Notes: generated by a model from the letters alone, not told the origin. A stretch of DNA of 64,000 bases from Mesorhizobium waimense (GCF_003601975.1 NZ_QZWZ01000005.1:208826-272825); one strand, 5' to 3'. Positions 35,371 to 44,846 are shown, counted from the first letter of the stretch. Numbers and translations are program-made.

Positions 35371-36537
35371 CTAACTCAGCTCAATCTCATGGGCCTGCAG
35401 GTAATCGCGGTTCATCTCGACACCGAGACCAGGTTTCGACGTCAGCTTGAGGCAGCCGTTCGAAACGTCGAGTGGTCTATCGATGAGATGATCGTATTTG
35501 CCCAGGTTCCACTCCGACGTCTCAAGTTTGTAGAAGTTGGGAACGGTCATCATCACCTGCGCCCCCGCAACCACGTTGATCGGCCCCGCGGCGTCATGCG
35601 GCGAGACCGGGATGTAGTAGGCTTCGCACAGGGCGGAAATCTTCTTGAGCTCGGTAATGCCGCCGGTCCAGGTGACGTCCGGCATAATGTAGTCAGCGAG
35701 CTTGTTCTCGAGCACCGGCACGAAATCCCATTTCGTGTGGCCGCGCTCGCCCCAAGAGATAGCGGCGCTGACCTTCTCGCGCACCTGCTTGAGAGCGTTA
35801 AGGCTCTCGGGCGGACAGGGCTCCTCGAACCAGTCGATCTGGCCGGCTTCCTCGAGGCTGCGGCAGAGGCGAATTGCGGTGGGGACGTCGAAGCGGCCAT
35901 GCGCATCGATGAGGATGTCGATGTCAGGGCCTGCCGTTTCGCGGATCAGAGCCGTGAGTTCGGCCGCTTCGCGCTCGTCCTTGCGGGTCATGCTACCATC
36001 GAGGTAGCCGTCCCGCTGCTCGCGGGACAGTCCATCGGCGGTGCGGCCCTGATGGGGGAAAGGATCGAACTTGAGCGCGGTGTGGCCGGACTCAACGATG
36101 TCTCGAATTTCGCGGACCACAGCCTCCTTGCTGGTAAATTTGGCCTGGTTGGGATGGGTGTAGAGCGCGATTTCATCGCGTACCGGTCCGCCCAGCAGCT
36201 CGTAAATCGGCTTACCGAGGACTTTGCCGCGGATGTCCCAGAGGGCTATGTCGATGGCGCTCACGCATTCGACGGCGGCGCCGCGGCTGCCCATATAGGT
36301 GAAGCTGCGGAAAATCTTGTGCCAGAGGTGCTCGATGCGCGCTGGATCCTCGCCGGTCACGGTGATGCCGATCTGCCACAGGATCGTGCAGAGAGCGCGG
36401 TTGGCGAGCCTTGTAGTGGTGGTGATCTCTCCCCAGCCACTCACCCCCTCATCGGTCGTCACTTCGACGAACAGGTACTCTCCCCAATAAGAAGCATCGG
36501 ATTTGATCAGCCACGGCCGAATGCTCGTGATTTTCAT
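35371..36537 (-). CDS. Mandelate racemase/enolase-superfamily dehydratase (copy C, galactonate-dehydratase-like)
   Basis: The 388-residue protein has the capping domain ('MKITSIRPWLIKSDASYWGE') and barrel residues K and D in 'TALKFDPFPHQG', D and H in 'ILIDAHGRFDVP', E in 'DWFEEPCPPE', E in 'SWGERGHTKWD' and H in 'PVSPHDAAGP'. The 'D-A-H-G-R' and 'SPH' motifs match the D-galactonate dehydratase/RspA subgroup best. It is first in a leftward run of three dehydratases and follows the second FCD GntR gene by 56 bases. Confidence 0.88.
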   Translation of the reverse strand: MKITSIRPWLIKSDASYWGEYLFVEVTTDEGVSGWGEITTTTRLANRALCTILWQIGITVTGEDPARIEHLWHKIFRSFTYMGSRGAAVECVSAIDIALWDIRGKVLGKPIYELLGGPVRDEIALYTHPNQAKFTSKEAVVREIRDIVESGHTALKFDPFPHQGRTADGLSREQRDGYLDGSMTRKDEREAAELTALIRETAGPDIDILIDAHGRFDVPTAIRLCRSLEEAGQIDWFEEPCPPESLNALKQVREKVSAAISWGERGHTKWDFVPVLENKLADYIMPDVTWTGGITELKKISALCEAYYIPVSPHDAAGPINVVAGAQVMMTVPNFYKLETSEWNLGKYDHLIDRPLDVSNGCLKLTSKPGLGVEMNRDYLQAHEIELS

Positions 36538-36593
36538 CTCTCAACTACCTTCGTCTGGAATGACCCGAATAGCGGTGTTCTGGACCGAATACG

Positions 36594-37346
36594 CTACCCT
36601 GCCCGAGCGGCGTTACGCGCGCGCATGTGCTCGAGGACATGCCGCCCGGAGCCCTCGACATGGCGCGCAATGAGTTCGGCTGCCTCGTCGGCATTTGCCG
36701 CCTTTACATGCGCGATGAGCTCGCGGTGCTCGCGAAGGATCGCGGCACGCCGGGCGAGCGTGAAATTGAAACGCCGGCTCACGGCTCGCAGCACTTCGCG
36801 ATGCTTCCACCAAAGCTCGGCCGCATGGCGGTTATAGTGCCTCTGGTACATCACGGTGTGAAACGCGGTATCCAGCTCGCTGTGCCTGAACGTGTCGGCA
36901 AAGTTGTTCTCTTCAATCAGGCCCTGGATACGTTCGAGTTCGGCAATGTCCTCGGCGGTCGCCATATTCACGAACCATCGCGTCAGGGCCGGCTCGATCA
37001 GGACTCCGATCTCGTAGATATCCCGGACAAAATCCTGATCTATAGGTCGAACGCGCGCGCCTCGGTTGGGAACGAAGGTGACAAAGCCCTCGCCGCGCAA
37101 CAGCTGCAGAGCTTCGCGCACGGGGTTGGTCGAGGTGCCGTGACGCCGGGCGAGATCGGTTACCACGAGCCGTTCGTTGGCGGCGAGCCGCCCTTCGATG
37201 ATGTCTTCCCTGATCAGTTGATAAAGCGAGGCGCCCTCGCTTGAGGCCCCGAGAGGGTCAATCCCCTCGGGTGGCTCTGCTTTGAAATCGCTTGTTTCGG
37301 CCAAGCCCGGCTCCCCTCGTTCAATACACGTTTTGTTCGATATCAC
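36594..37346 (-). CDS. GntR-family regulator with FCD domain, second copy
   Basis: A winged helix 'VVTDLARRHGTSTNPVREAL' with wing 'GFVTFVPNRGARVRPI' precedes an FCD domain ('LDTAFHTVMYQRHYN', 'EHRELIAHVKAAN', 'ELIARHVEGSGRHV'). The frame starts at GTG 37346, giving 250 residues; a TTG 18 codons later, preceded by GGGGAG, is an equally good start. It is divergent from the MalFGK-type importer operon and heads the leftward dehydratase run, so it could control both. The domain is about 30% similar by eye to the 31.7-kb regulator only in the core, so these are not recent duplicates. Confidence 0.87.
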   Translation of the reverse strand: MISNKTCIERGEPGLAETSDFKAEPPEGIDPLGASSEGASLYQLIREDIIEGRLAANERLVVTDLARRHGTSTNPVREALQLLRGEGFVTFVPNRGARVRPIDQDFVRDIYEIGVLIEPALTRWFVNMATAEDIAELERIQGLIEENNFADTFRHSELDTAFHTVMYQRHYNRHAAELWWKHREVLRAVSRRFNFTLARRAAILREHRELIAHVKAANADEAAELIARHVEGSGRHVLEHMRARNAARAG

Positions 37347-37515
37347 GCACGGTTTCCATAAACAATGTACGATTTATCGCGTTGACAGACAATCCACGAT
37401 CTGAAAACGTACAAAGTGCTCGAATGGATACATTGAATGAGCTGTCTCGCGGCCGACGAGCAAGACCGCTCGCCTCGATGCAGAGCGGCATGGGAGAGAA
37501 ACCTGGAGGATACCT

Positions 37516-38997
37516 ATGACGAGGATTACACTCGGCGGTGCCGTCCTGCGCGGCACTGTCTCCACTGCCTTAATGGCATCGTTGATGTCTGCGCCGGCGC
37601 TCGGTGCGGCGCCGGTCGACTTGAGCAAGTGGTCGCCGGAATATGTGCGCTCCATTGCAGGCACACAGGATTTTGATACGGCGGCCGATTGCGCCAAGGT
37701 CACCCCGCTCGACTACAAGGGGCGACTGACTTTCTGGTATCAGGGCGTGTTCGAGGGCGACCCCGACCTCCTGCGCCAGTATTACAAGGATTTCTTCGAG
37801 ACCTTCCGCAAGACCTATCCGAACATCCAGCTCGAGGAACAAGCCCTCACCTACAACGATCTCCTTGACAAGTTCCGCACGGCGCTCCTTGGCAATGCCG
37901 CGCCGATGGCGGTACGCCTGCAAATCCTGGGTGGCACCGAGTTCGCTTCAAAGGGCTATCTGGAGCCGCTCAAGCCCGAGGACGTGGGGTATTCGACCGA
38001 GGACTTCTGGCCCGGCGCCATGAAAGCCGTGACCTGGGACGGTGTGACCTACGGCATTCCAACCAACAATGAGACGATGGCGTTCATCTGGAATGCCGAC
38101 ATCTTCAAGCGCGCAGGTCTCGATCCGGACAAGGCTCCGGCAACCTGGGACGACGTCGTCAAGTACTCCAAGCAGATCCACGACAAGCTCGGCATTGCCG
38201 GCTACGGCCTCGTGGCTCGCAAGAATGCCGGCAATACGCCGTACCGCTTCATGCCGCAACTGTGGGCCTATGGCGGCGGCGTCTTCGACGAAGCCACGGC
38301 GAACCCGACCTATAAGCAGATCGAGCTCGCCAGCCCGCAGAGCAAGGCCGCGCTGCAAGCCTCTTACGACATGTATGTCCGCGACAAGTCGGTTCCGGTT
38401 TCGGCACTCACCAACCAACAGGCCGACAACCAGCCGCTGTTCCTCGCCGGCCAGCTCGGCATGATGATCTCGCACCCGTCCGACTACAATGTCATGCTCG
38501 ACCTGCAGAAAAAGGCGACGGGTACCGACAAGGACAAGGCGCAGACCGTCATCGACAACATGCGCTACGGCCTGATTCCGACCGGCCCCGACGGCAAGCG
38601 GGCAGTCGTGTTCGGCGGCTCGAACATTCACATCCTGAAGCCCGAATATGTCGAGGGCGGCAAGGTGGACGAACCGGCTGCAAAGGCCATCATCTGCATG
38701 TGGACCAGCCCTGAATGGTCGCTGAAGATGGCCTACGCCGGCTCGAACCCCGGCAACCTCAACGGCTTCAAGACCAAATGGATGAAGGAGCGTCTGGACA
38801 GCATCAAGTTCCTCGACGTCACCACCTCGATGCTGCCATACGGCATCCCGTTTCCGGCGTTGCCGCAGTCCCCCGAGATCATGAACATCATCGTCCCGGA
38901 CATGCTGCAAAATGCCCTGACCGGAGCGATGACCGTCGACCAGGCGGCGGACGACGCGGCCAAGAAGGTGAAAGACCTGATGGGCGGCGGACTCTAG
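37516..38997 (+). CDS. Sugar ABC transporter periplasmic binding protein (CUT1-type)
   Basis: The 493-residue precursor has a signal peptide ('LMASLMSAPALGA') and the extracellular solute-binding family 1 fold: 'GRLTFWYQGVFEGDPDLLRQ', 'MAFIWNADIFKRAGLDPDKA', 'PATWDDVVKYSKQI', 'NQPLFLAGQLGMMIS'. ATG after CTGGAGGATACC is clear. It is longer than most MalE-like proteins. Two permeases and an ATPase follow, then an enolase-family dehydratase and an RraA-family gene, so an acid sugar or its glycoside is the likely ligand. Confidence 0.9.
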   Translation: MTRITLGGAVLRGTVSTALMASLMSAPALGAAPVDLSKWSPEYVRSIAGTQDFDTAADCAKVTPLDYKGRLTFWYQGVFEGDPDLLRQYYKDFFETFRKTYPNIQLEEQALTYNDLLDKFRTALLGNAAPMAVRLQILGGTEFASKGYLEPLKPEDVGYSTEDFWPGAMKAVTWDGVTYGIPTNNETMAFIWNADIFKRAGLDPDKAPATWDDVVKYSKQIHDKLGIAGYGLVARKNAGNTPYRFMPQLWAYGGGVFDEATANPTYKQIELASPQSKAALQASYDMYVRDKSVPVSALTNQQADNQPLFLAGQLGMMISHPSDYNVMLDLQKKATGTDKDKAQTVIDNMRYGLIPTGPDGKRAVVFGGSNIHILKPEYVEGGKVDEPAAKAIICMWTSPEWSLKMAYAGSNPGNLNGFKTKWMKERLDSIKFLDVTTSMLPYGIPFPALPQSPEIMNIIVPDMLQNALTGAMTVDQAADDAAKKVKDLMGGGL

Positions 38998-39020
38998 CCG
39001 AAGCCTGATCTGCGACCTTA

Positions 39021-39045
39021 CCGGTTGCGCCGAGAGCGCAGCCGG
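39021..39045 (+). promoter_or_regulatory. Hairpin between the CUT1 binding-protein gene and its permease genes
   Basis: CCGGTTGCGC pairs with GCGCAGCCGG (one U-G pair in RNA) around a five-base loop, in the 77-base gap after the binding-protein stop. No T run follows, so mRNA stabilisation or partial attenuation is more likely than full termination. Confidence 0.65.
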
Positions 39046-39074
39046 TTCGTTCCGAAAAACAAAGGCCCGCCAAA

Positions 39075-40022
39075 GTGACGATCGTGACCGGCAAGACCGG
39101 GGCTCGCGGAAGATTGCGACCCCTGCTGCGGAAGATTTGGGAACATCGCGCTGACTACGCGTACGTGCTTCCTGCGATTGCCGTGATGCTCATCGTCATC
39201 GCCTATCCGATCTACTACACGATTGAGCTGTCGTTCTTCAACACGCCGCCTGGCCTGCAGCTCCGTGACAAGATCTTCGTCGGCTTCGGCAACTACACCT
39301 CCATCCTCACAAGTCCGGTGTTCTGGAAGGTCACCTCCAACACCCTTATCTGGACACTGGCATCGACCTTCATCGCATTTGTCCTGGGGTTTGCCAGCGC
39401 GCTGGCGCTCCATCGCGACTTTATCGGTCGGGGTGTGCTGCGCGCTATCCTGATCATTCCCTGGGTCATCAGCGCGGTCGCCGCATCCTATATCTGGAAG
39501 TGGATCTACCATTCGGACTTTGGAATCATCGGCGCGGTGCTGGTCGGCCTCGGATTGGCTGACCGGCCGCCGAATTTCATCGACAGCGTCAGCACGGTGC
39601 TGCCCTCCCTGATCGTCGTCAATATTTGGCGGGAGTTTCCATTCGCCATGATCATGATGATGGCCGGTCTTCAGACAGTCCCCGACCAGTTGTTGCGCGC
39701 CGCAAAGGTCGACGGAGCCAATGCATGGCAGCGCTTCTGGCACGTCACCTTCCCGCACTTGAGAAACGTCTCTACAGTGACGATCCTGCTGCTGGCGGTG
39801 GCCAACTTCAATTCCTTCATCATCCCCTGGATCATGACCGGCGGCGGGCCGTCGAACGCATCGCACATCTGGATCACCCACATCTATGAGCTCGCCTTCG
39901 GCCGGCAGCGCTGGGGCGTGGCATCGGCCTATTCGGTACTTCTGTTCCTCATCCTGATGACGCTCGGCTACTTCTACGTCCGTGCGCTAAGCGGAAACGA
40001 ACGGAAGGATGGGAGCGCATGA
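39075..40022 (+). CDS. Sugar ABC transporter permease (MalF/UgpA type)
   Basis: The 315-residue protein has six main hydrophobic segments and the EAA loop 'DQLLRAAKVDGANAWQRFWH' near residue 205, followed by 'TFPHLRNVSTVTILLLAV'. The N-terminal helix 'YAYVLPAIAVMLIVIAYPIY' is typical of MalF-like subunits. Its stop overlaps the next permease's ATG by four bases. It forms half of the importer channel. Confidence 0.91.
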   Translation: MTIVTGKTGARGRLRPLLRKIWEHRADYAYVLPAIAVMLIVIAYPIYYTIELSFFNTPPGLQLRDKIFVGFGNYTSILTSPVFWKVTSNTLIWTLASTFIAFVLGFASALALHRDFIGRGVLRAILIIPWVISAVAASYIWKWIYHSDFGIIGAVLVGLGLADRPPNFIDSVSTVLPSLIVVNIWREFPFAMIMMMAGLQTVPDQLLRAAKVDGANAWQRFWHVTFPHLRNVSTVTILLLAVANFNSFIIPWIMTGGGPSNASHIWITHIYELAFGRQRWGVASAYSVLLFLILMTLGYFYVRALSGNERKDGSA

Positions 40023-40909
40023 GCACGATTGCCGAGACAGCCCGTCGAGGTCAGGCCCGTCGACGTGCGAGCATCGACGGATGGCGCTGGGGCGGGCGTA
40101 TCTTCCTCGTGTTCATGCTGCTTTACACCGCGTTGCCGATGATCTGGATGCTGATCACCTCGATCAAGTCCGGCTTCGCCGCGATGCAATTCCCGCCGCA
40201 ATGGTGGCCTGACCAACCTACCCTTGCCAGCTACCAGAAGCTGCTCGATCCGCAGAACAGTGTCGGCCAGGACTTCCTCCGCTTCTTCTGGAACAGCCTT
40301 TTCGTCTCGACCGCCACGACCATCCTTTCTGTGATCGTTGCTGTCCCTGCGGCCTACGCGTTCTCGCGCTTTACCTTCCCTGGCCGGAACTTTCTGTTCT
40401 TCGCCGTGTTGCTTCGCAACATGTTCCCGGCGGTGATCTTTCTCGTGCCGCTCTTCATCCTGATGCGCGCGATCGGGCTGGTGAACACGCATGGCTCGCT
40501 GATTCTGACCTATCTCACCTTCGGCCTGCCGCTGGCAATCTGGCTCCTCAAGGGCTTCTACGACAACATCCCGGTGCAACTCGAGCAGGCGGCGCGCATC
40601 GATGGGGCAACGCGGTTCCAGGCCTTCATCCTGATCGTGATGCCGCTCTCGACGCCGGGAATCATCGCCACCGCGATCTATTCCTTCATCGGCGCCTGGA
40701 ACGAGTACATCTACGCATACACCTTCCTCTCCAAGAACGAGCAGCTGACCTTGCCGGTCGGCATCCAACGCTTCTTCTCGGAAAACACGACGGACTTTCC
40801 AGGTCTGATGGCGGCCAGCTTCATGATGAGCGTGCCCGTCGTGGTGCTGTTCCTCGTCCTGCAACGATACTTCGTACGCGCCCTTACAGAAGGCGCGGTC
40901 AAGCACTAG
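40019..40909 (+). CDS. Sugar ABC transporter permease (MalG/UgpE type)
   Basis: A 296-residue permease with 'AAYAFSRFTFPGRNFLFFAV', a MalG signature, and the EAA loop 'VQLEQAARIDGATRFQAF' near residue 190. It ends in a hydrophobic helix plus a basic tail. The four-base overlap with the previous permease shows coupling, and the ATPase follows after 10 bases. Confidence 0.92.
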   Translation: MSTIAETARRGQARRRASIDGWRWGGRIFLVFMLLYTALPMIWMLITSIKSGFAAMQFPPQWWPDQPTLASYQKLLDPQNSVGQDFLRFFWNSLFVSTATTILSVIVAVPAAYAFSRFTFPGRNFLFFAVLLRNMFPAVIFLVPLFILMRAIGLVNTHGSLILTYLTFGLPLAIWLLKGFYDNIPVQLEQAARIDGATRFQAFILIVMPLSTPGIIATAIYSFIGAWNEYIYAYTFLSKNEQLTLPVGIQRFFSENTTDFPGLMAASFMMSVPVVVLFLVLQRYFVRALTEGAVKH

Positions 40910-40919
40910 GGAGTTGCCG

Positions 40920-42017
40920 ATGGCCCACGTGGTCCTCAAAGATCTCGTCAAGACCTATGGCAGCTTCAAGGCCGTCAACGAGGTTTCGCTGACGGTCAAT
41001 GACGGCGAGTTCGTTGCGCTTGTCGGCCCTTCAGGCTGCGGCAAGACGACAACGCTCAACCTCATCGCGGGGCTGATCCCGATGACATCGGGCGACATCG
41101 TCATCGGCGACCGCGTGGTCAACGAGCTCGACCCCAAGGACCGGGACATCGCAATGGTGTTCCAGAACTACGCGCTCTATCCGCAAAAGTCGGTCTATAT
41201 GAACCTCGCCTTCCCGCTGCAAATGCGCAAGCTGCGCAGGGACGAGATCGACAGGAAGGTCAGGGAAGCGGCGCGAGTGCTCGACATGACGCAGTTGCTC
41301 GAGCGCAAGCCGCGCGAGCTTTCAGGCGGGCAACAGCAGCGCGTGGCCCTGGGGCGCGCCCTCGTTCGAGATCCGGCAGTATTCCTGATGGACGAACCGC
41401 TCTCCAATCTCGACGCAAAGCTGCGCGTGCAGATGCGGTCCGAAATCAAGCGGTTCCATCAGGACCTCAAGGCGACGATCGTCTATGTGACGCACGACCA
41501 GCTGGAGGCCGTGACCATGGCAGACAGGATGGCCGTCATGAACGGCGGCTATCTGCAGCAATACGATTCGCCGGCGCAAGTTTTCGCCCATCCCGCCAAC
41601 ATGTTCGTCGCGAGCTTCGTCGGCAGCCCTGCGATGAGCCTTATTCCGCTTGAGGCATCGACGGCAAACGGCGACACCGTTCTGACGAGCGCGGAAGGCT
41701 GGACCCTCCAGCTGTCGCAACTCAATGCCCGCAAGGTCCAGAGAGCGACTACTAAGAAGGTCGTGCTCGGTGCGCGACACTCGACGATCAAGCTGCACAA
41801 GAGCGCGGTCCATGGTGCCATTCCGGCCAAGGCATATACGGTGGAACCGACCGGAGACGTCACCTTCGTGCAGGCGTTTCTGTCCGGCGCCATCGTCAAC
41901 ATCAGCGTACCCCCCAACATCGCTGTCAAACCTGACGAGCAGATCTGGCTCGAGTTCGACCAGGAACGCATCCATCTGTTCGACGGCGAAACGGAGATGG
42001 CCCTCGAGGCAAACTGA
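40920..42017 (+). CDS. Sugar ABC transporter ATP-binding protein (UgpC/MalK type)
   Basis: Motifs: Walker A 'GPSGCGKTTTLNLIAG' near residue 37, signature 'LSGGQQQRVALGRAL', Walker B 'AVFLMDEPLSNLDAKLR', and 'YVTHDQLEAVTMADRM'. A C-terminal TOBE/OB domain runs from about residue 235. GGGAG six bases before the second ATG decides the start over an upstream TTG. It is the single ATPase that serves as a homodimer for the MalFGK-type importer. Confidence 0.93.
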   Translation: MAHVVLKDLVKTYGSFKAVNEVSLTVNDGEFVALVGPSGCGKTTTLNLIAGLIPMTSGDIVIGDRVVNELDPKDRDIAMVFQNYALYPQKSVYMNLAFPLQMRKLRRDEIDRKVREAARVLDMTQLLERKPRELSGGQQQRVALGRALVRDPAVFLMDEPLSNLDAKLRVQMRSEIKRFHQDLKATIVYVTHDQLEAVTMADRMAVMNGGYLQQYDSPAQVFAHPANMFVASFVGSPAMSLIPLEASTANGDTVLTSAEGWTLQLSQLNARKVQRATTKKVVLGARHSTIKLHKSAVHGAIPAKAYTVEPTGDVTFVQAFLSGAIVNISVPPNIAVKPDEQIWLEFDQERIHLFDGETEMALEAN

Positions 42018-42050
42018 GACAGGGCGGATGCGTGTGGGACGTGGGCGTGA

Positions 42051-43214
42051 ATGACTACGAAGCTTAAGATCACCGCGATCAAGCCCTATCCAGTGTGGGT
42101 AGGAACGCGCAACCAGATGCTCGTCAAGGTCGAGACCGATCAGGGCATCTTCGGCTGGGGCGAGAGCGGCTTGAGCGGTCGCGAGATGGCCGTGGCCGGC
42201 GCGGTCGAGCACTATCGCGAGTTCCTCATCGGCCGCAACCCGATGCAGATCGGCCGGATCTGGCAAGAGGTTTATCGCAGCCAGTACTTCGAAGGCGGGC
42301 GCGTTCTGCAGGCGGCGATTTCCGCCATCGACATCGCGCTTCACGACATCAAGGGCAAGGCGCTGGGCGTGCCGGTCTACGAATTGCTGGGCGGCAAGCA
42401 GCGCGACCGCATTCCAACCTTCGCCTCGACCGGAGACGAGGCCGAGGGTGATGTTGCCATAGAACGAGCCCGGGAACTGCGCGCACAGGGGTGGCAGGCG
42501 ATCCGCTTCTTCCCCGTTGGGCAAAACAGCAGGGACGTCTTCGAGCCGCGCGAGTCGATCGGCGCTACCGCAAGTATGCTAAACAAGGCGCGCGAGGCGC
42601 TGGGCGACGACGTCGTCCTCGGCATCGACTATCACCATCGGCTGTCGGTGGCCGAGACGGCGAGCTTCTGCAACAAGCTCGGCCGTGGTGTGCTTGATTT
42701 CCTCGAGGAGCCGATACGAGACGAAACACCGGAGGCCTACGAATCCCTGCGTACGATGACCGATATCCCTTTTGCCATCGGCGAGGAATTTGCCAGCAAG
42801 TGGCAGTTCCTGCCCTACATCGAGCGCGGCATACATCAGTTCAACCGGCTCGATGTCTGCAATGTCGGCGGGCTCACCGAGGCGATGAAGGTCGCCGGCT
42901 GGAGCGAGGCGCACTATGTGGACCTGATGCCGCACAATCCTCTAGGTCCAGTGTGCACCGCCGCGACCATGCATCTCGCCGCCGCGGTGCCGAACTTCGC
43001 GTGGCTTGAGACCAGGGCGCCGGAAAGAAAGCTGGGGTTCGACAGTTCCGAGTTCTTCCCGGTGCAACCACAACTCGACGGCCCCGATTATCCGGTCAGC
43101 GATCTGCCGGGGCTGGGCGTCGAGATCAACGAGGAGGCGATCCAGGCGGAGAGTTTCCGTTTCTGGGAAGCGCCCCACCTCAAGCGCCGCGACGGTTCTG
43201 TCACGAACTGGTAG
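42051..43214 (+). CDS. Mandelate racemase/enolase-superfamily dehydratase (copy D)
   Basis: The 387-residue enzyme has the capping domain ('KITAIKPYPVWVGTRNQMLV') and barrel residues in 'WQAIRFFPVGQ', D and H in 'VLGIDYHHRLS', E in 'LDFLEEPIRDETPE', E in 'FAIGEEFASK' and H in 'VDLMPHNPLGP'. It resembles the galactonate dehydratase group (DgoD-like), but strand 2 lacks the usual K-x-K. It is read with the MalFGK-type importer and precedes the RraA-family gene by 22 bases. It is the fourth enolase-superfamily gene within 10.5 kb. Confidence 0.88.
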   Translation: MTTKLKITAIKPYPVWVGTRNQMLVKVETDQGIFGWGESGLSGREMAVAGAVEHYREFLIGRNPMQIGRIWQEVYRSQYFEGGRVLQAAISAIDIALHDIKGKALGVPVYELLGGKQRDRIPTFASTGDEAEGDVAIERARELRAQGWQAIRFFPVGQNSRDVFEPRESIGATASMLNKAREALGDDVVLGIDYHHRLSVAETASFCNKLGRGVLDFLEEPIRDETPEAYESLRTMTDIPFAIGEEFASKWQFLPYIERGIHQFNRLDVCNVGGLTEAMKVAGWSEAHYVDLMPHNPLGPVCTAATMHLAAAVPNFAWLETRAPERKLGFDSSEFFPVQPQLDGPDYPVSDLPGLGVEINEEAIQAESFRFWEAPHLKRRDGSVTNW

Positions 43215-43236
43215 TTCCCATCCACCGGAGTCTAAA

Positions 43237-43977
43237 ATGACGCATACTCCCGACATCACGCGACCGCCTAAAGATCTGATCGAGGCGCTAAGGGAGATCG
43301 GCGCCGCGACAGTTGCCGGCACGCTTGGCCACATGGGCTTCCGCAATCCGCACATGGTCGGTCCGGTGGCGCAGAACCATGGGAAGTCGATCGTCGGGCC
43401 GGCGCTGACGCTGCAGTTCATGCCGCAGCGGCCCGACCTCTTCAACGAGGGAGAATATGCCGACCCAGAGACACAACTGCACCGGCACGTGCTCTATCAC
43501 GCTCAGGAGGGCGATGTGGTCGTGGTCGACGCGCGCGGTGACATGAGCTCGGGCGTCTTCGGCGATATGATGTCGACGTATTTCAAGGGCAGAGGCGGCG
43601 CGGGTATCGTCATCGATGGATGCATGCGCGACCGGCCCAATGTCGAAAAGCTCGATCTGCCCCTATGGCTACGCGGCTGGACGCCCAACTACCATGTGCA
43701 GACCAACATCTACCCCAATGCCGTCAACGTTCCGATTGCCTGCGGCGGCGTCACGGTGATCCCCGGCGACATCATCGTCGCCGACGATGACGGGGTGGTG
43801 GTGCTTCCCGTCGCAATGGCCCCGAAGGTAATCGAAGAATCACAGAAGCATCACGAATGGGAGGAGTTCTCGCGTGTGAAGCTGATGGAGGGCGGGCCGT
43901 TGCAACGCTACTATCCGCTGCACCCAAGTGCGACCGATGAGTACGAGGCTTGGCAGAAAGCCCACCCCAAATCTTGA
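43237..43977 (+). CDS. RraA/HMG-aldolase-family protein
   Basis: The 246-residue protein fits the RraA-like fold: 'VAGTLGHMGFRNPHM', 'GPALTLQFMPQRPD', 'GGAGIVIDGCMRDRPNVEKL' with the metal/substrate R-D pair, and 'PGDIIVADDDGVVVLP'. Members include 4-hydroxy-4-methyl-2-oxoglutarate/oxaloacetate aldolases and the RNase E inhibitor RraA. In a catabolic operon after a dehydratase, an aldolase or decarboxylase step on a 2-keto-acid is the better guess. The ATG at 43237 is chosen over the long frame upstream that lies in the dehydratase gene. Confidence 0.85.
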   Translation: MTHTPDITRPPKDLIEALREIGAATVAGTLGHMGFRNPHMVGPVAQNHGKSIVGPALTLQFMPQRPDLFNEGEYADPETQLHRHVLYHAQEGDVVVVDARGDMSSGVFGDMMSTYFKGRGGAGIVIDGCMRDRPNVEKLDLPLWLRGWTPNYHVQTNIYPNAVNVPIACGGVTVIPGDIIVADDDGVVVLPVAMAPKVIEESQKHHEWEEFSRVKLMEGGPLQRYYPLHPSATDEYEAWQKAHPKS

Positions 43978-44119
43978 TATACGGGACGCTAATCGCGTTT
44001 TCCGATACGACGACTTTTGGCGCGAACAACGTGTCAAAAATCACCTCTGGAAGCGTCTGGGCCAAAGGTTTGACTGGAACGGCGTAGCGGAGCGACTATT
44101 CTACTATCGCGTCGCTGGC

Positions 44120-44560
44120 CTATTCGACGGCATCACCGTGTCGATTGAATATGTTTGCGCCCGAATGGCTCCGGTCGGTGGAGCAGCACTCGGTTGCGGC
44201 CGGTTTGCTTGGCAAGATAGAGTGCCGCATCCGCCTGACGCTGTAACTGCTCCGGTGAGATGTCCTCGTCATCCGTCTGAACTGCACTCCAATGCTGAGC
44301 GTGACGCGGCGCGACACGCGGGCTGCAGGGTTGGGAAAAGCGGCGGCCTCGACGCTCTTACGAATTCGCTCAGCCACGGAGATGGCCTCTTGCTCGTCCA
44401 CCCCGTGCAGGAGCACAAGGAATTCTTCGCCGACGTAGCGGGCCACGTGATGGCAGGGTCATCCTGCACGCCGAAGTTTGGATGGCTATTTAATAAAACG
44501 CCAGTGAATTCGATGCCAAGCCAAGCTTTCTCTGGATCGCAATTAACCTTTACCAAATGA
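44120..44560 (-). pseudogene. Remnant of a GGDEF-domain (diguanylate cyclase) gene
   Basis: A 108-residue frame contains 'MARYVGEEFLVLLHGVDEQE' and 'AERIRKSVEAAAFPNP', which match the strand with the GGEEF/GGDEF signature of diguanylate cyclases, then 'RVTLSIGV'. After that the homology continues only in another frame, as a segment like 'DAALYLAKQTGRNRV'. The upstream GGDEF half is missing or shifted. No start, sensor domain or intact C-terminus is present. The glycine-for-valine change in 'YVGEEF' also disrupts the active site. Confidence 0.6.
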
Positions 44561-44636
44561 TGCAGTGATCTCTCACCTGCATTACTTGCGTGACTGCTAA
44601 AATAGTGAAAGGCTCTGCCCGTTCGGGAATGGGGCG

Positions 44637-44846
44637 ATGGAAGAAAGCCAAGGTAGATTTAGTTGCCTTCTTGAGCCGTCTGGCGCTTGGACGGTATGGG
44701 ATGAAGTTACCGGCGAGCCCGCAACCTTGGGTGGGAAAATACTTATAGGCTGCACGCGGGAGCGCGCCGTGTCTGCTCGCGACGTGCTCGTGCGGATTTA
44801 CAAAAAAGGGCTGAACGCTCGACCGGCGGGCCGTTCTAGCACTTGA
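44637..44846 (+). CDS. Small hypothetical protein (69 aa)
   Basis: A short frame 'RFSCLLEPSGAWTVWDEVTG' then 'PATLGGKILIGCTRERAVSA' and 'RDVLVRIYKKGL', with a plausible beta-strand then helix layout. I do not recognise a family with certainty; small 'W-T-V-W-D' proteins of rhizobia are similar in style. The ATG lacks a strong Shine-Dalgarno. It stands alone in a gene-poor stretch and could be a remnant. Confidence 0.4.
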   Translation: MEESQGRFSCLLEPSGAWTVWDEVTGEPATLGGKILIGCTRERAVSARDVLVRIYKKGLNARPAGRSST

